In this document: positions 1 to 6,440 of the stretch, in pieces
Layout: each line of letters opens with the position of its first letter
Position numbering within the stretch: the first letter of the stretch is position 1
Assembly (NCBI GenBank): GCA_902489515.1
Contig: CABUAL010000067.1
Location: forward strand, 1-8,363
Source of the DNA: an uncultured Collinsella sp.
GTDB taxonomy: Bacteria > Actinomycetota > Coriobacteriia > Coriobacteriales > Coriobacteriaceae
DNA length: 8,363 bases
Direction: 5' to 3'
Position numbers and translations under genes: made by a program
Notes under the pieces: model-generated
The model's input: the letters and a program-made list of their open reading frames with translations, nothing else
Database searches by the model: none
What the model was told of the DNA's origin: nothing

Positions 1-34
1 TGGGCATACAATGGCTATTGGTTTGCTGCGGTGA

Positions 35-56
35 CCGCCGTTCGGTAGAACGGCGG
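35..56 (-). terminator. Hairpin just after tyrS, possible terminator
   Basis: A perfect 8-bp GC-rich stem (CCGCCGTT / AACGGCGG) with a 6-base loop begins two bases beyond the tyrS stop codon. In the tyrS direction it is not followed by a run of T, so it lacks the second half of a classical intrinsic terminator. It may act as a weak terminator or as a 3' end stabiliser. The remaining bases up to the window edge show no gene. Confidence 0.4.
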
Positions 57-58
57 AA

Positions 59-1270
59 CTAAATCAACTTGAAGCCCTTGCGCTTGCCCACGGAGAGGGT
101 GTCGCCCAGCTTGAGGGCGCTGGGGTCGATGTTGTAGCTCTTGGGAGCCACGGCCTTGCCGTTAATCTTGACGCCGCCGCCGTCGATGTCGCGACGGGCC
201 TGGCCGGCGCTGGCCGAAAGGCCCAGGTCCTTGAGCAGACCGGCGAGGTAGATCTGGCCCTCGTCGTTGACAGTCAGCTCAACGTGCTTCTCGGGGAAGT
301 CGGCGAGCTGGCCCTCCTTGAACACGCGGTCGAACTCGGCCTGAGCCTCGTCGCCGGCACCGGCGCCGTGGTAGGTGTCGCACAGGTCGCGGCCCAGCGC
401 GCGCTTGAGCTCATAGGGATCGGCAGAGCCGTCGGCCAGAGCAGCGTCGATCTTGTCAACCTCGGCCGGGGTGAGCGAGCTCGCCAGGCGGTAGTACTTG
501 CCAATCATCTCGTCGGGGATGGACATGGTCTTGCCGAACATATCCTTGGGCGCGTCGGTCAGGCCGATGTAGTTACCGTAGGACTTGGACATCTTACGGA
601 CGCCATCGGTACCCTCGAGCAGCGGCATGGTTAGCGCAATCTGCGGCTCCATGCCCATCTTCTCCATGAGCTCACGGCCGGCGAGCAGGTTGAAGAGCTG
701 ATCGGTGCCGCCCATCTCCACGTCAGCCTTGATCTGCACAGAGTCGAAAGCCTGCATCACGGGATACAGGAACTCATGCAGGGCGATCGGCGTCTGAGAC
801 TGGTAGCGCTTGGTAAAGTCATCGCGCTCGAGAATACGGGCGACGGTGAACTTGGAGCACACCTGCAGCAGGCCGGCAAGGTCCATCGAAAGGATCCAAT
901 CGCCGTTGTGCACGATGGTGGTCTTCTCGGGATCCAAGATCTTCATGGCCTGGCTCACGTAGGTCTCGGCATTGGCCTCGATCTGCTCCTGCGAAAGCTG
1001 CGGACGGGTGGAGTTCTTGCCCGAGGGATCGCCAATCAGCGCGGTACCGTTGCCGATGATGAGGGTGACGTTGTGGCCCAGGTCCTGGAACTGACGCATC
1101 TTGCGCAGCGGCACGGCGTGGCCCAAGTGCAGGTCGGGGCTAGTGGGGTCGACGCCGAGCTTGATGTTGAGGGGCTCGCCCTTCTCAAGCTTCTTGCGAA
1201 GGTCGGCCTCGGGGACGATCTGCGCGGCGCCCGAGGTGATGATACGCATTTGCTCGTCAACAGACAGCAT
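59..1270 (-). CDS. tyrS: Tyrosyl-tRNA synthetase, type 2
   Basis: Cytoplasmic class I aminoacyl-tRNA synthetase that charges tRNA-Tyr with tyrosine at the expense of ATP. The 403-residue product has the whole family layout. The HIGH-type ATP motif is HLGH at residues 48-51, inside the stretch KLGVDPTSPDLHLGH. A tyrosine-pocket segment GGTDQLFN lies at 187-194, and the KMSKS loop at 226-230. An S4-type RNA-binding domain runs from about 340 to 403. The intact KMSKS (rather than KFGKS/T) and the length of about 400 place it in the type-2 TyrRS subfamily. The ATG start is well supported by AAAGGAGG about seven bases upstream. The gene follows the U32 gene on the same strand after a 96-base gap with its own promoter candidate, so it is probably transcribed at least partly on its own. 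Nothing appears broken. Confidence 0.97.
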   Translation of the reverse strand: MLSVDEQMRIITSGAAQIVPEADLRKKLEKGEPLNIKLGVDPTSPDLHLGHAVPLRKMRQFQDLGHNVTLIIGNGTALIGDPSGKNSTRPQLSQEQIEANAETYVSQAMKILDPEKTTIVHNGDWILSMDLAGLLQVCSKFTVARILERDDFTKRYQSQTPIALHEFLYPVMQAFDSVQIKADVEMGGTDQLFNLLAGRELMEKMGMEPQIALTMPLLEGTDGVRKMSKSYGNYIGLTDAPKDMFGKTMSIPDEMIGKYYRLASSLTPAEVDKIDAALADGSADPYELKRALGRDLCDTYHGAGAGDEAQAEFDRVFKEGQLADFPEKHVELTVNDEGQIYLAGLLKDLGLSASAGQARRDIDGGGVKINGKAVAPKSYNIDPSALKLGDTLSVGKRKGFKLI

Positions 1271-1291
1271 TGGGTATCCTCCTTTTGCTAT

Positions 1292-1318
1292 AGCACCCTC
1301 GCCGAAAACGGCGGTGCT
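1292..1318 (-). promoter_or_regulatory. Hairpin in the tyrS leader
   Basis: On the minus strand AGCACC pairs with GGTGCT, and inside it GCCG pairs with CGGC around a TTTT loop, leaving a three-base bulge (GAG) on the 3' side. The hairpin ends about seven bases before the tyrS ribosome binding site. No T run follows it on either strand, so a terminator is unlikely. It may modulate tyrS translation or mRNA stability. The leader is too short for a T-box riboswitch, the usual control of tyrS in many Firmicutes. Confidence 0.4.
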
Positions 1319-1338
1319 GGAAGTCCATAAACTCTCTT

Positions 1339-1347
1339 ATGATAACA
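1339..1347 (-). promoter_or_regulatory. Candidate extended -10 promoter for tyrS
   Basis: On the minus strand the sequence reads TG-T-TATCAT, an extended -10 element with five of six matches to TATAAT. It sits in a small AT-rich patch between the U32 stop codon and tyrS. No convincing -35 box is present at 16-18 bases upstream, which is tolerable for an extended -10 promoter. Transcription from here would give a leader of about 60 bases carrying the hairpin ahead of tyrS. Confidence 0.4.
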
Positions 1348-1366
1348 AACTGACGCGACGCGGCAC

Positions 1367-3343
1367 CTACGACAGGAAAATCCTCGTCCTGCCGTATGCG
1401 TCGATGGCAACTGGCAGACGTGTGCCGTCACGCTCGACCAGATAGCACACCTGCCGACGACGCAAGCAGTCGCGGCAACGGACCTGCCCCGTCGCATCGG
1501 TGGCGCAGACGCCCTCGGCGGTCAACAGGCAGTGCTCGCATACCATAAGCTCGGGACGGTCGGCGTCGACCGGACCCAAGACGCCGGGTTCAGCAGCCAG
1601 CTCGGCAATTCGCTCCCTATCATTGCTGAGCAACTCGGCAGGCAAGTACACCCACCCCGCCCCAAGCCCGCGCAGCCAGGCAAGCGTGGCCCGATTGGCG
1701 CAGAACACCGGTGCCGCCACGTCAAACGTCGCGCCCAGCTCGCGGGCCATCGCCACCTGTCCCAGATTGCGACAGATGACGCGCCCGGCACGCTGCATAA
1801 GCGACCGAGTCCGCTCGGTATCGCCCGCGCGGCACACTTCGTCGAGCATCACCGTCGCATCGGACAGATCTCGCTCATCGCGCGGATCCACATCCATCAG
1901 TTCCCAGGCAAAGACCATACGAGCAAAATCCTCGCGCTTTGCCGGCTCCGCCGGCCCCGCCAACTCCGTCGGCACGTCGCCATCTGTCAGAACGCCCTCA
2001 AACGGCAGCACCTCAACGGACTGCTCAACAGGCGCGACCGTATCTGCCTCGGCCCGCATGCACTCCAACACCGTTGCCGTTTGCCCCAGCACGCCGGCGC
2101 TGCGAATCAGATAGACCTCGCAGCCCGCGTCCACCTTACGTTTGCAATGCACGACGATGCGCTCTCCCGCAGCGGCATCCACGGGGCAAAGCACCTGCGG
2201 CCAGCGCTTGGGTACATCGGGACGCGCGTCGGCATCCGGGTAAAATCGGATTTCGAGCGTATCGCCCGCCGCCACGGCGGCATCAAGCTCAACCGTCACC
2301 TCTTCGTAACCCACCGCCACCAAGTGGCCCACGCGCACGCCCTGGTTGATCGCGCGTTCAAAGCTCATGAGCTCGGCGCCCGAACGACCCCGCAGATACG
2401 CATCGGTAAAGCCGCGGTTGAACGACCTCCCCAGCTCGCGCTCAAGCGTCGGCACCGCATCGGCATCCCATGTGCCGGCGCGCAGCATATCGAGCGCCCG
2501 ACGCCACACCCTCACCACGTTAAAGACGTAGTCGGGATTCTTCATACGGCCCTCAATCTTGAGCGATGCCACGCCGGCGGCAACAAGCTCCGGCAGGTGC
2601 GCGATACCCAGATAGTCACGCGGACAAAGCAGGCGGTCCCCTTCGACAGCAACAACACTCTGCCCCGCCTCGTCCGCCAAGTCATAGGACAGACGGCACG
2701 GCTGTGTGCAGTCGCCGCGCATCGCCGACCGTCCGCGCCGCAGGGCCGAAAACTCACACGCGCCTGAATAACCAATGCAAATAGCACCGTGACAGAACAC
2801 CTCTATGGGCACGCCAGTAGCGCAAAGCGTCCCAATCTCCGCCACGTTCAGCTCGCGCGCCGTCGTCACGCGCTCAACTCCCAACTCCTTGGCAGCCAAC
2901 TGCACGGCACCCTCGCTATGAGCGCCCGCTTGGGTGGACAGGTGAATCTCGACCCCCGGAATCGCCGCACGAAGCGCGCAAGCCAGCCCGGCATCGGCCA
3001 CAATCAACGCATCGGCGCCCAACGCATGCGCATGCGCCCCCAACGCCACGGCGTCGGCAAGCTCATCATCGAACACGAACACGTTGAGCGTCACGTACAC
3101 ACGCACGCCATGCGCATGGGCCACGGCACAACCGCGCGCGAACTCATCATCGCTAAAGCCATGCGCGCTCACTCGAGCGTTGAATCCGTCCAGCCCCGCA
3201 TAGACGGCATCGGCACCCGCCGCAATTGCCGCGAGCATCTGGTCGAGCCCGCCAGCGGGCGCCAGCAGCTCGGGCAGCGCCACTCCAGCCGCCGCCAACT
3301 CGCTTTCGCATTGTCCGCTCGGTTCCATCGGCCGAATCGCCAT
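1367..3343 (-). CDS. Peptidase U32 family protein, probable RNA-hydroxylation enzyme (RlhA/TrhP-like)
   Basis: The 658-residue product carries the U32 signature exactly at residues 181-199 (E-x-F-x2-G-A-I-C-x4-G-x-C-x-F-S). Other family landmarks are the N-terminal LLAPAGG and GADAVYAGL segments (about 27-51), GDCTQPCRLSYD (from 211), LCPRDY, LKIEGRMKNPDYV (from 261) and NRGFTDAYLRG. Members once called collagenase-like proteases are now known mostly as RNA hydroxylation enzymes: RlhA acts on 23S rRNA, TrhP on tRNA wobble uridine using prephenate. Conserved cysteines in the signature region (C184, C189, C196, C212, C216) fit reported iron-sulfur binding in this group. The length is close to that of RlhA and longer than YegQ/TrhP. 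The C-terminal part holds two CxxC pairs (602/605 and 623/626). I chose the ATG at 3343 because AAGGAG lies seven bases before it; an in-frame TTG 18 bases upstream has no such site. The exact RNA target cannot be read from sequence. Confidence 0.88.
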   Translation of the reverse strand: MAIRPMEPSGQCESELAAAGVALPELLAPAGGLDQMLAAIAAGADAVYAGLDGFNARVSAHGFSDDEFARGCAVAHAHGVRVYVTLNVFVFDDELADAVALGAHAHALGADALIVADAGLACALRAAIPGVEIHLSTQAGAHSEGAVQLAAKELGVERVTTARELNVAEIGTLCATGVPIEVFCHGAICIGYSGACEFSALRRGRSAMRGDCTQPCRLSYDLADEAGQSVVAVEGDRLLCPRDYLGIAHLPELVAAGVASLKIEGRMKNPDYVFNVVRVWRRALDMLRAGTWDADAVPTLERELGRSFNRGFTDAYLRGRSGAELMSFERAINQGVRVGHLVAVGYEEVTVELDAAVAAGDTLEIRFYPDADARPDVPKRWPQVLCPVDAAAGERIVVHCKRKVDAGCEVYLIRSAGVLGQTATVLECMRAEADTVAPVEQSVEVLPFEGVLTDGDVPTELAGPAEPAKREDFARMVFAWELMDVDPRDERDLSDATVMLDEVCRAGDTERTRSLMQRAGRVICRNLGQVAMARELGATFDVAAPVFCANRATLAWLRGLGAGWVYLPAELLSNDRERIAELAAEPGVLGPVDADRPELMVCEHCLLTAEGVCATDATGQVRCRDCLRRRQVCYLVERDGTRLPVAIDAYGRTRIFLS

Positions 3344-3350
3344 CGATAAA

Positions 3351-3356
3351 CTCCTT
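3351..3356 (-). promoter_or_regulatory. Ribosome binding site fixing the U32 start
   Basis: AAGGAG on the minus strand lies seven bases upstream of the ATG at 3343. It would fall inside the coding sequence if the upstream TTG were used, so it argues for the shorter 658-residue protein. Confidence 0.75.
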
Positions 3357-3423
3357 GCCAAGGTGTGCTTTCACCCTGAAAATTGCTTCCAACCAGCATA
3401 CACGAGGCCTCACGTGCCCCGAT

Positions 3424-3432
3424 TGGTTTAAT
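3424..3432 (+). promoter_or_regulatory. Candidate extended -10 promoter for the PBP gene
   Basis: The plus strand reads TG-G-TTTAAT, an extended -10 element with five of six matches to TATAAT. It lies in an AT-rich island of the divergent gap between the U32 gene and the PBP gene. There is no good -35 box at the usual distance. The predicted transcript would have a leader of roughly 65 bases before the chosen start. I did not find a convincing promoter for the divergent U32 gene in the same gap. Confidence 0.33.
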
Positions 3433-3492
3433 GTGTAATAACTTATGTCCATCCTGCCCGGCAACACACCTAGCGCCTGGCACGACATACCT

Positions 3493-3497
3493 GGAGG
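3493..3497 (+). promoter_or_regulatory. Ribosome binding site fixing the PBP start
   Basis: GGAGG ends seven bases before the ATG at 3505. The earlier in-frame ATG at 3445 has no purine-rich site before it, and would add 20 residues of no recognisable type ahead of the basic membrane-anchor segment. The 3505 start is therefore preferred. Confidence 0.8.
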
Positions 3498-3504
3498 TCA
3501 ATCT

Positions 3505-5682
3505 ATGGGTCCTCGCCAACGACAGGGACGCGGTCGCTCCAAGACGCATGCCCTTCCCATGATCTTGCTCTCGTTTTTGGGCTTTCTGCTTATCGCGGGC
3601 GTAGCGTTTGGCATCGGCATGATCGGCAACGTCAACCGCTGGCTGTCCGACCTGCCCGACTACACCGACGCCAACGCCTATCTGGTCAGCGAGCCCACCG
3701 ACATCGTCGACTGCAACGGCAATACCATTGCGAGTTTCTATACTCAAAACCGCAAGTCCATCACCAAGGACCAAGTGTCCCCCTACGTGCTGCAGGGCAC
3801 CATCGATGTCGAGGACGAGCGCTTCTATGAGCATGGCGGTATCGACCTGTGGGGTATCGCGCGTGCTGCGGTGGCAACCCTCGGCGGCGGGCACGAAGGC
3901 GCCTCGACTATCACCCAGCAGCTGGTGCGCAACACCATCCTGCAGGAGGAGCAGTTCGACTCGACCATCGAGCGTAAGGTGCGCGAGGCCTACATCGCCA
4001 TCAAGATGGAGGACATGTACTCCAAAGACGAGATCCTCATGATGTACCTCAACACCATCTATTACGGCCACGGCGCCTACGGCATCGAGGCCGCAGCCGA
4101 GACCTACCTGTCCAAGAGCGCCGCCGACCTCACCCTGAGCGAAGCCGCGCTGCTCATCGGCCTTCCCAACTCGCCTTCGCAGTACGACCCCACGGTCAAT
4201 CCCGACCTGGCACTGTCTCGCCGCAACAAGGTCCTCGACAACATGCTGCGCCTGGGCCACATCACCCAGGAGGAGCACGATGCCGCACAGGCCGAGCCCA
4301 TCACCCTCAACGTGACCGAGATTTCGGGCAGCGGCGTCGACGTATACTCGCAGCCCTACTTTGTCGCCTATGTTAAGCAGCTGCTGGAGCAGGAGTTCTC
4401 GACCGACGTGCTCTTTAAGGGCGGCCTGACCGTCAAGACCACCATCGACCCCACGATGCAGCAGGTGGCAGAGAATGCCGTCCGCGAGCAGCTCGACACG
4501 CTCTCACTCGACGGCCTGGACATGGGCATGGTCGTCGTCGACCCCAAGACCGGCTACATCAAGTGCATGGTGGGCGGCTATGACTACAACGCCGACGAGA
4601 ACCACGTAAACCATGCCACGGCCAAGCGTCCCGTCGGCTCCACCTTTAAGGCCTTTACGCTGGCAACTGCCATCCAAAACGGCATGAACCCCAACGTCAC
4701 CCTCAACTGCAACTCGCCGCTCAAGGCCAAGGGCACCACGACCGAGGTCCAAAACTACGCCAACCATAGCTATGGCAACATCACGCTTAAGCAGGCGACG
4801 GCATACTCCTCCAACACCGGCTACATCCAGGTGGCGGAAGCCGTCGGCAACAGCAAGATCATCTCGCTCGTCAAAAAGCTCGGCATCGATCCCGCCAAGG
4901 ACAACATCGAGGACGTTCCCGTCATGACGCTCGGCACCGGCTCGATTTCGCCGCTCGAGATGGCCGCTGCCTACGCGACGTTTGCCAACGGCGGCTACTA
5001 TCGCCAGCCGATCGCCATCACCGAGATTGACTCTCGTACCGGTTCGGTGCTGTACCAGCACACCGACAATCCCTCACAGGTGCTTACCGAGGGCGAGGCC
5101 GCCGCGGTCACCGATGTTCTGACCGGCGTCATGCAGGGCGGCGGTACGGGTGCTGCTGGCGCTCTGAGCGTCAACCAGCCCTATGCCGGCAAAACGGGCA
5201 CCACCGACAACACCACCAACCTGTGGTTCTGCGGCTATACCCCGCAGCTGGCGTGCGCCCTGTGGACCGGCTATTCCGCGGGCGAGATCCCCATCCAAAA
5301 ATACGGCACGGACCTGCTGGGCGACAGCACCAACCTGCCCGTCTTTAAGCGGTTTATGAACACCGTCCTTGCCGGCACCGAGCGCGAAGAATTTGCGACT
5401 GGAACGGCCCCCACGTACAAGAACAACAGCGTCTGGAAGTTCTACGGCACCAACAACACCAAGAAGACGGAGAACGACGACAAGGACAAGGACGAGAACG
5501 AGGACGAAGAGGAAACCACCACTACAACGACTACCACGACGACCACGACCACCGAGACCACGGGCGGCGACACCACCGGCGGCACCGGTACGACCGGTGG
5601 CTCGACGGGCGGCTCTGGCGGCACGCCTACGCCCACGCCCACTCCCGACCCCTCGCCCACGCCTGACGATACGGTCGGCTAG
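3505..5682 (+). CDS. Bifunctional class A penicillin-binding protein (transglycosylase/transpeptidase)
   Basis: Polymerises lipid II into glycan strands and cross-links the peptides on the outer face of the membrane. The 725-residue product starts with a short, very basic cytoplasmic tail (residues 1-15) and one membrane segment at about 17-41, giving type II topology. The GT51 transglycosylase domain follows, with EDERFYEHGG at 103-112 (catalytic Glu103), GASTITQQ at 132-139 and a long match through KVREAYIAIKMED and YLNTIYYGHGAYGIEAA. The transpeptidase domain has all three active-site motifs: STFK at 379-382 (nucleophile Ser379), SSN at 435-437 and KTG at 563-565. From about 650 there is an unstructured tail: a Lys/Asp/Glu block, 13 consecutive threonines (671-683), a Gly/Thr-rich stretch and a Thr-Pro repeat. 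All catalytic residues are present, so the enzyme should be active. It is the only plus-strand gene and ends in its own strong terminator. PBP1a/PonA-type is the closest general description. Confidence 0.95.
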   Translation: MGPRQRQGRGRSKTHALPMILLSFLGFLLIAGVAFGIGMIGNVNRWLSDLPDYTDANAYLVSEPTDIVDCNGNTIASFYTQNRKSITKDQVSPYVLQGTIDVEDERFYEHGGIDLWGIARAAVATLGGGHEGASTITQQLVRNTILQEEQFDSTIERKVREAYIAIKMEDMYSKDEILMMYLNTIYYGHGAYGIEAAAETYLSKSAADLTLSEAALLIGLPNSPSQYDPTVNPDLALSRRNKVLDNMLRLGHITQEEHDAAQAEPITLNVTEISGSGVDVYSQPYFVAYVKQLLEQEFSTDVLFKGGLTVKTTIDPTMQQVAENAVREQLDTLSLDGLDMGMVVVDPKTGYIKCMVGGYDYNADENHVNHATAKRPVGSTFKAFTLATAIQNGMNPNVTLNCNSPLKAKGTTTEVQNYANHSYGNITLKQATAYSSNTGYIQVAEAVGNSKIISLVKKLGIDPAKDNIEDVPVMTLGTGSISPLEMAAAYATFANGGYYRQPIAITEIDSRTGSVLYQHTDNPSQVLTEGEAAAVTDVLTGVMQGGGTGAAGALSVNQPYAGKTGTTDNTTNLWFCGYTPQLACALWTGYSAGEIPIQKYGTDLLGDSTNLPVFKRFMNTVLAGTEREEFATGTAPTYKNNSVWKFYGTNNTKKTENDDKDKDENEDEEETTTTTTTTTTTTTETTGGDTTGGTGTTGGSTGGSGGTPTPTPTPDPSPTPDDTVG
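5455..5679 (+). repeat. Low-complexity coding stretch for the PBP tail
   Basis: About 225 bases at the 3' end of the PBP gene encode residues 651-725 with strong composition bias. First come alternating Lys/Asp/Glu/Asn codons, then 13 Thr codons using all four ACN forms, then Gly/Thr repeats, then a Thr-Pro/Asp-Pro run. The mixed use of synonymous Thr codons argues for selection on the amino-acid composition, not simple triplet slippage. Such tails in cell-wall enzymes usually act as flexible wall-spanning spacers. Confidence 0.8.
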
Positions 5683-5704
5683 AAATCATCCGGCCATAAG
5701 CAAC

Positions 5705-5750
5705 AAGGCCCCCGAACAGCTTATTGAACTGCTCGGGGGCCTTTTAGTTT
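5705..5750 (+). terminator. Intrinsic terminator of the PBP gene
   Basis: GGCCCCCGA pairs with TCGGGGGCC, extended by CAG/CTG across a single A-C mismatch, around a nine-base loop; TTTTAGTTT follows on the plus strand. It starts about 22 bases after the PBP stop codon. The opposite strand has only a broken T run, so the direction is mainly plus. Confidence 0.93.
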
Positions 5751-5783
5751 AAAGCGACCTGGCAGGCGGTCTTTATACCGGCA

Positions 5784-5821
5784 AACAAAAAGGGGGTACC
5801 GACCCTCGTCGATACCCCCTT
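5784..5821 (-). terminator. Intrinsic terminator of argR
   Basis: On the minus strand AAGGGGGTA pairs with TACCCCCTT, with an inner CGAC/GTCG stem around a four-base loop, followed by TTTTTGTTTG. It lies about 50 bases beyond the argR stop codon and faces the PBP terminator. The two together insulate the convergent genes. On the plus strand there is only a very short T run, so any activity in that direction should be weak. Confidence 0.92.
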
Positions 5822-5870
5822 ACAGGCAACTATGTCAGCGCGCGCAGGGCCGAGCGCACGACCCGCACGC

Positions 5871-6308
5871 CTACTTGCGAGAATTGCTCAGCTTATTGAT
5901 CAGCGCCTCGAGACGCTCGCCGTCCTCGGCCGTCTGGGCAATAACCAAAATCGTATCGTTGCCGGCAAGCGAGCCAAGCACATCGGGCAACTCTGCCGCA
6001 TCAACGGCGGCGGCGATGCCGGAAGCCGTGCCAGGCTGAGCCTTGATCATAACCAGATTATCGGTACGCAAAACGCCCGTTACGAGCTCGGAAACCATAC
6101 GCTGCAGGTGCAGGTCCTCTGCCAGAACATAGATACCCTCGGGGAGCTTACGCAGCCCCATATCGGCAATATCGCGAGAGACAGTCGCCTGCGTGCAATC
6201 AAAGCCCATAGCACGGAGCTCATCGACCAGCACGCGCTGCGTACGGACGTCCTTATTGCGCACAATATCTCTAATGGCATCCTGGCGCCCATTGCGTTTT
6301 TTAGCCAT
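5871..6308 (-). CDS. argR: Arginine repressor
   Basis: Arginine-responsive hexameric DNA-binding regulator that represses arginine biosynthesis and often activates catabolism. The 145-residue product has the family's two-part layout. An N-terminal winged helix-turn-helix (about 5-70) holds the recognition-helix motif TQATVSRDI at 39-47. The C-terminal oligomerisation and arginine-binding domain (about 78-142) has PGTASGIAAAVD at 92-103 and GSLAGNDTILVI at 112-123. The usual G-D-D-T of the arginine pocket reads G-N-D-T here. Length is typical for the family. I chose the ATG at 6308 because a purine-rich GGAGAGAGGG lies just upstream; an in-frame TTG at 6341 would place that site inside the gene. 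No arginine pathway gene is in this window, so it acts on distant targets. The upstream gap has two inverted repeats that could serve autoregulation. A strong terminator follows. Confidence 0.95.
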   Translation of the reverse strand: MAKKRNGRQDAIRDIVRNKDVRTQRVLVDELRAMGFDCTQATVSRDIADMGLRKLPEGIYVLAEDLHLQRMVSELVTGVLRTDNLVMIKAQPGTASGIAAAVDAAELPDVLGSLAGNDTILVIAQTAEDGERLEALINKLSNSRK

Positions 6309-6313
6309 ACAAA

Positions 6314-6323
6314 CCCTCTCTCC
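6314..6323 (-). promoter_or_regulatory. Ribosome binding site fixing the argR start
   Basis: GGAGAGAGGG on the minus strand ends about five bases before the ATG at 6308. It selects this start over the TTG 33 bases upstream. Confidence 0.65.
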
Positions 6324-6341
6324 AAAAGATGGCGGAGACAA

Positions 6342-6356
6342 TCAATCAGTGATTGA
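6342..6356. promoter_or_regulatory. 15-bp palindrome in the argR leader
   Basis: TCAATC-AGT-GATTGA is a perfect inverted repeat with six-base arms and a three-base centre, 34-48 bases upstream of the argR start. A looser repeat, AATAG / CTATT, overlaps its upstream flank. The site is AT-rich with TGA/TCA half-sites, loosely like an ARG box, but does not match the E. coli consensus well. An operator, possibly for ArgR itself, is an inference. Confidence 0.4.
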
Positions 6357-6396
6357 ATAGTTTAACGCTATTTGAAGGCTTTTGTGTATAAGAACG

Positions 6397-6434
6397 CATT
6401 TCGAAACAATTCTATGCAAATTTGTTTCGAAATG
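6397..6434. promoter_or_regulatory. 38-bp inverted repeat of two TTTCGAAA palindromes upstream of argR
   Basis: CATTTCGAAACAA and TTGTTTCGAAATG form perfect 13-bp arms around a 12-base AT-rich spacer. Each arm contains the self-palindromic octamer TTTCGAAA, and the two octamers are 26 bp apart centre to centre. The right end is seven bases beyond the glycosyltransferase stop codon. A possible argR -10 box (TAGAAT, minus strand, 6409-6414) lies between the arms, so bound protein could block it. No T run follows on the minus strand, so a terminator role for the glycosyltransferase is less likely. The cognate regulator is unknown. Confidence 0.5.
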
Positions 6435-6440
6435 AGCCGT

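Noticed and set aside
1271..1366. T-box riboswitch upstream of tyrS
   Set aside because: The gap is too short, and no T-box sequence or antiterminator/terminator pair is visible.
1532..2767. 411-codon open frame on the plus strand opposite the U32 gene
   Set aside because: It is a shadow of the GC-rich minus-strand gene; its translation is low-complexity in Arg/His/Pro with no family features, and there is no ribosome binding site.
3344..3361. Upstream in-frame TTG for the U32 protein
   Set aside because: The AAGGAG site lies inside this extension and is ideally spaced for the ATG at 3343.
3445..3504. Upstream in-frame ATG for the PBP
   Set aside because: No ribosome binding site precedes it, and GGAGG sits directly before the ATG at 3505.
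3169..4278. 369-codon minus-strand frame opposite the PBP gene
   Set aside because: It is rich in Val/Gly/Asp in the pattern expected from the antisense of a GC-biased gene, and the plus-strand PBP is certain over the same bases.
6309..6341. Upstream in-frame TTG for argR
   Set aside because: The added residues are not part of the ArgR family and the extension contains the ribosome binding site of the ATG at 6308.
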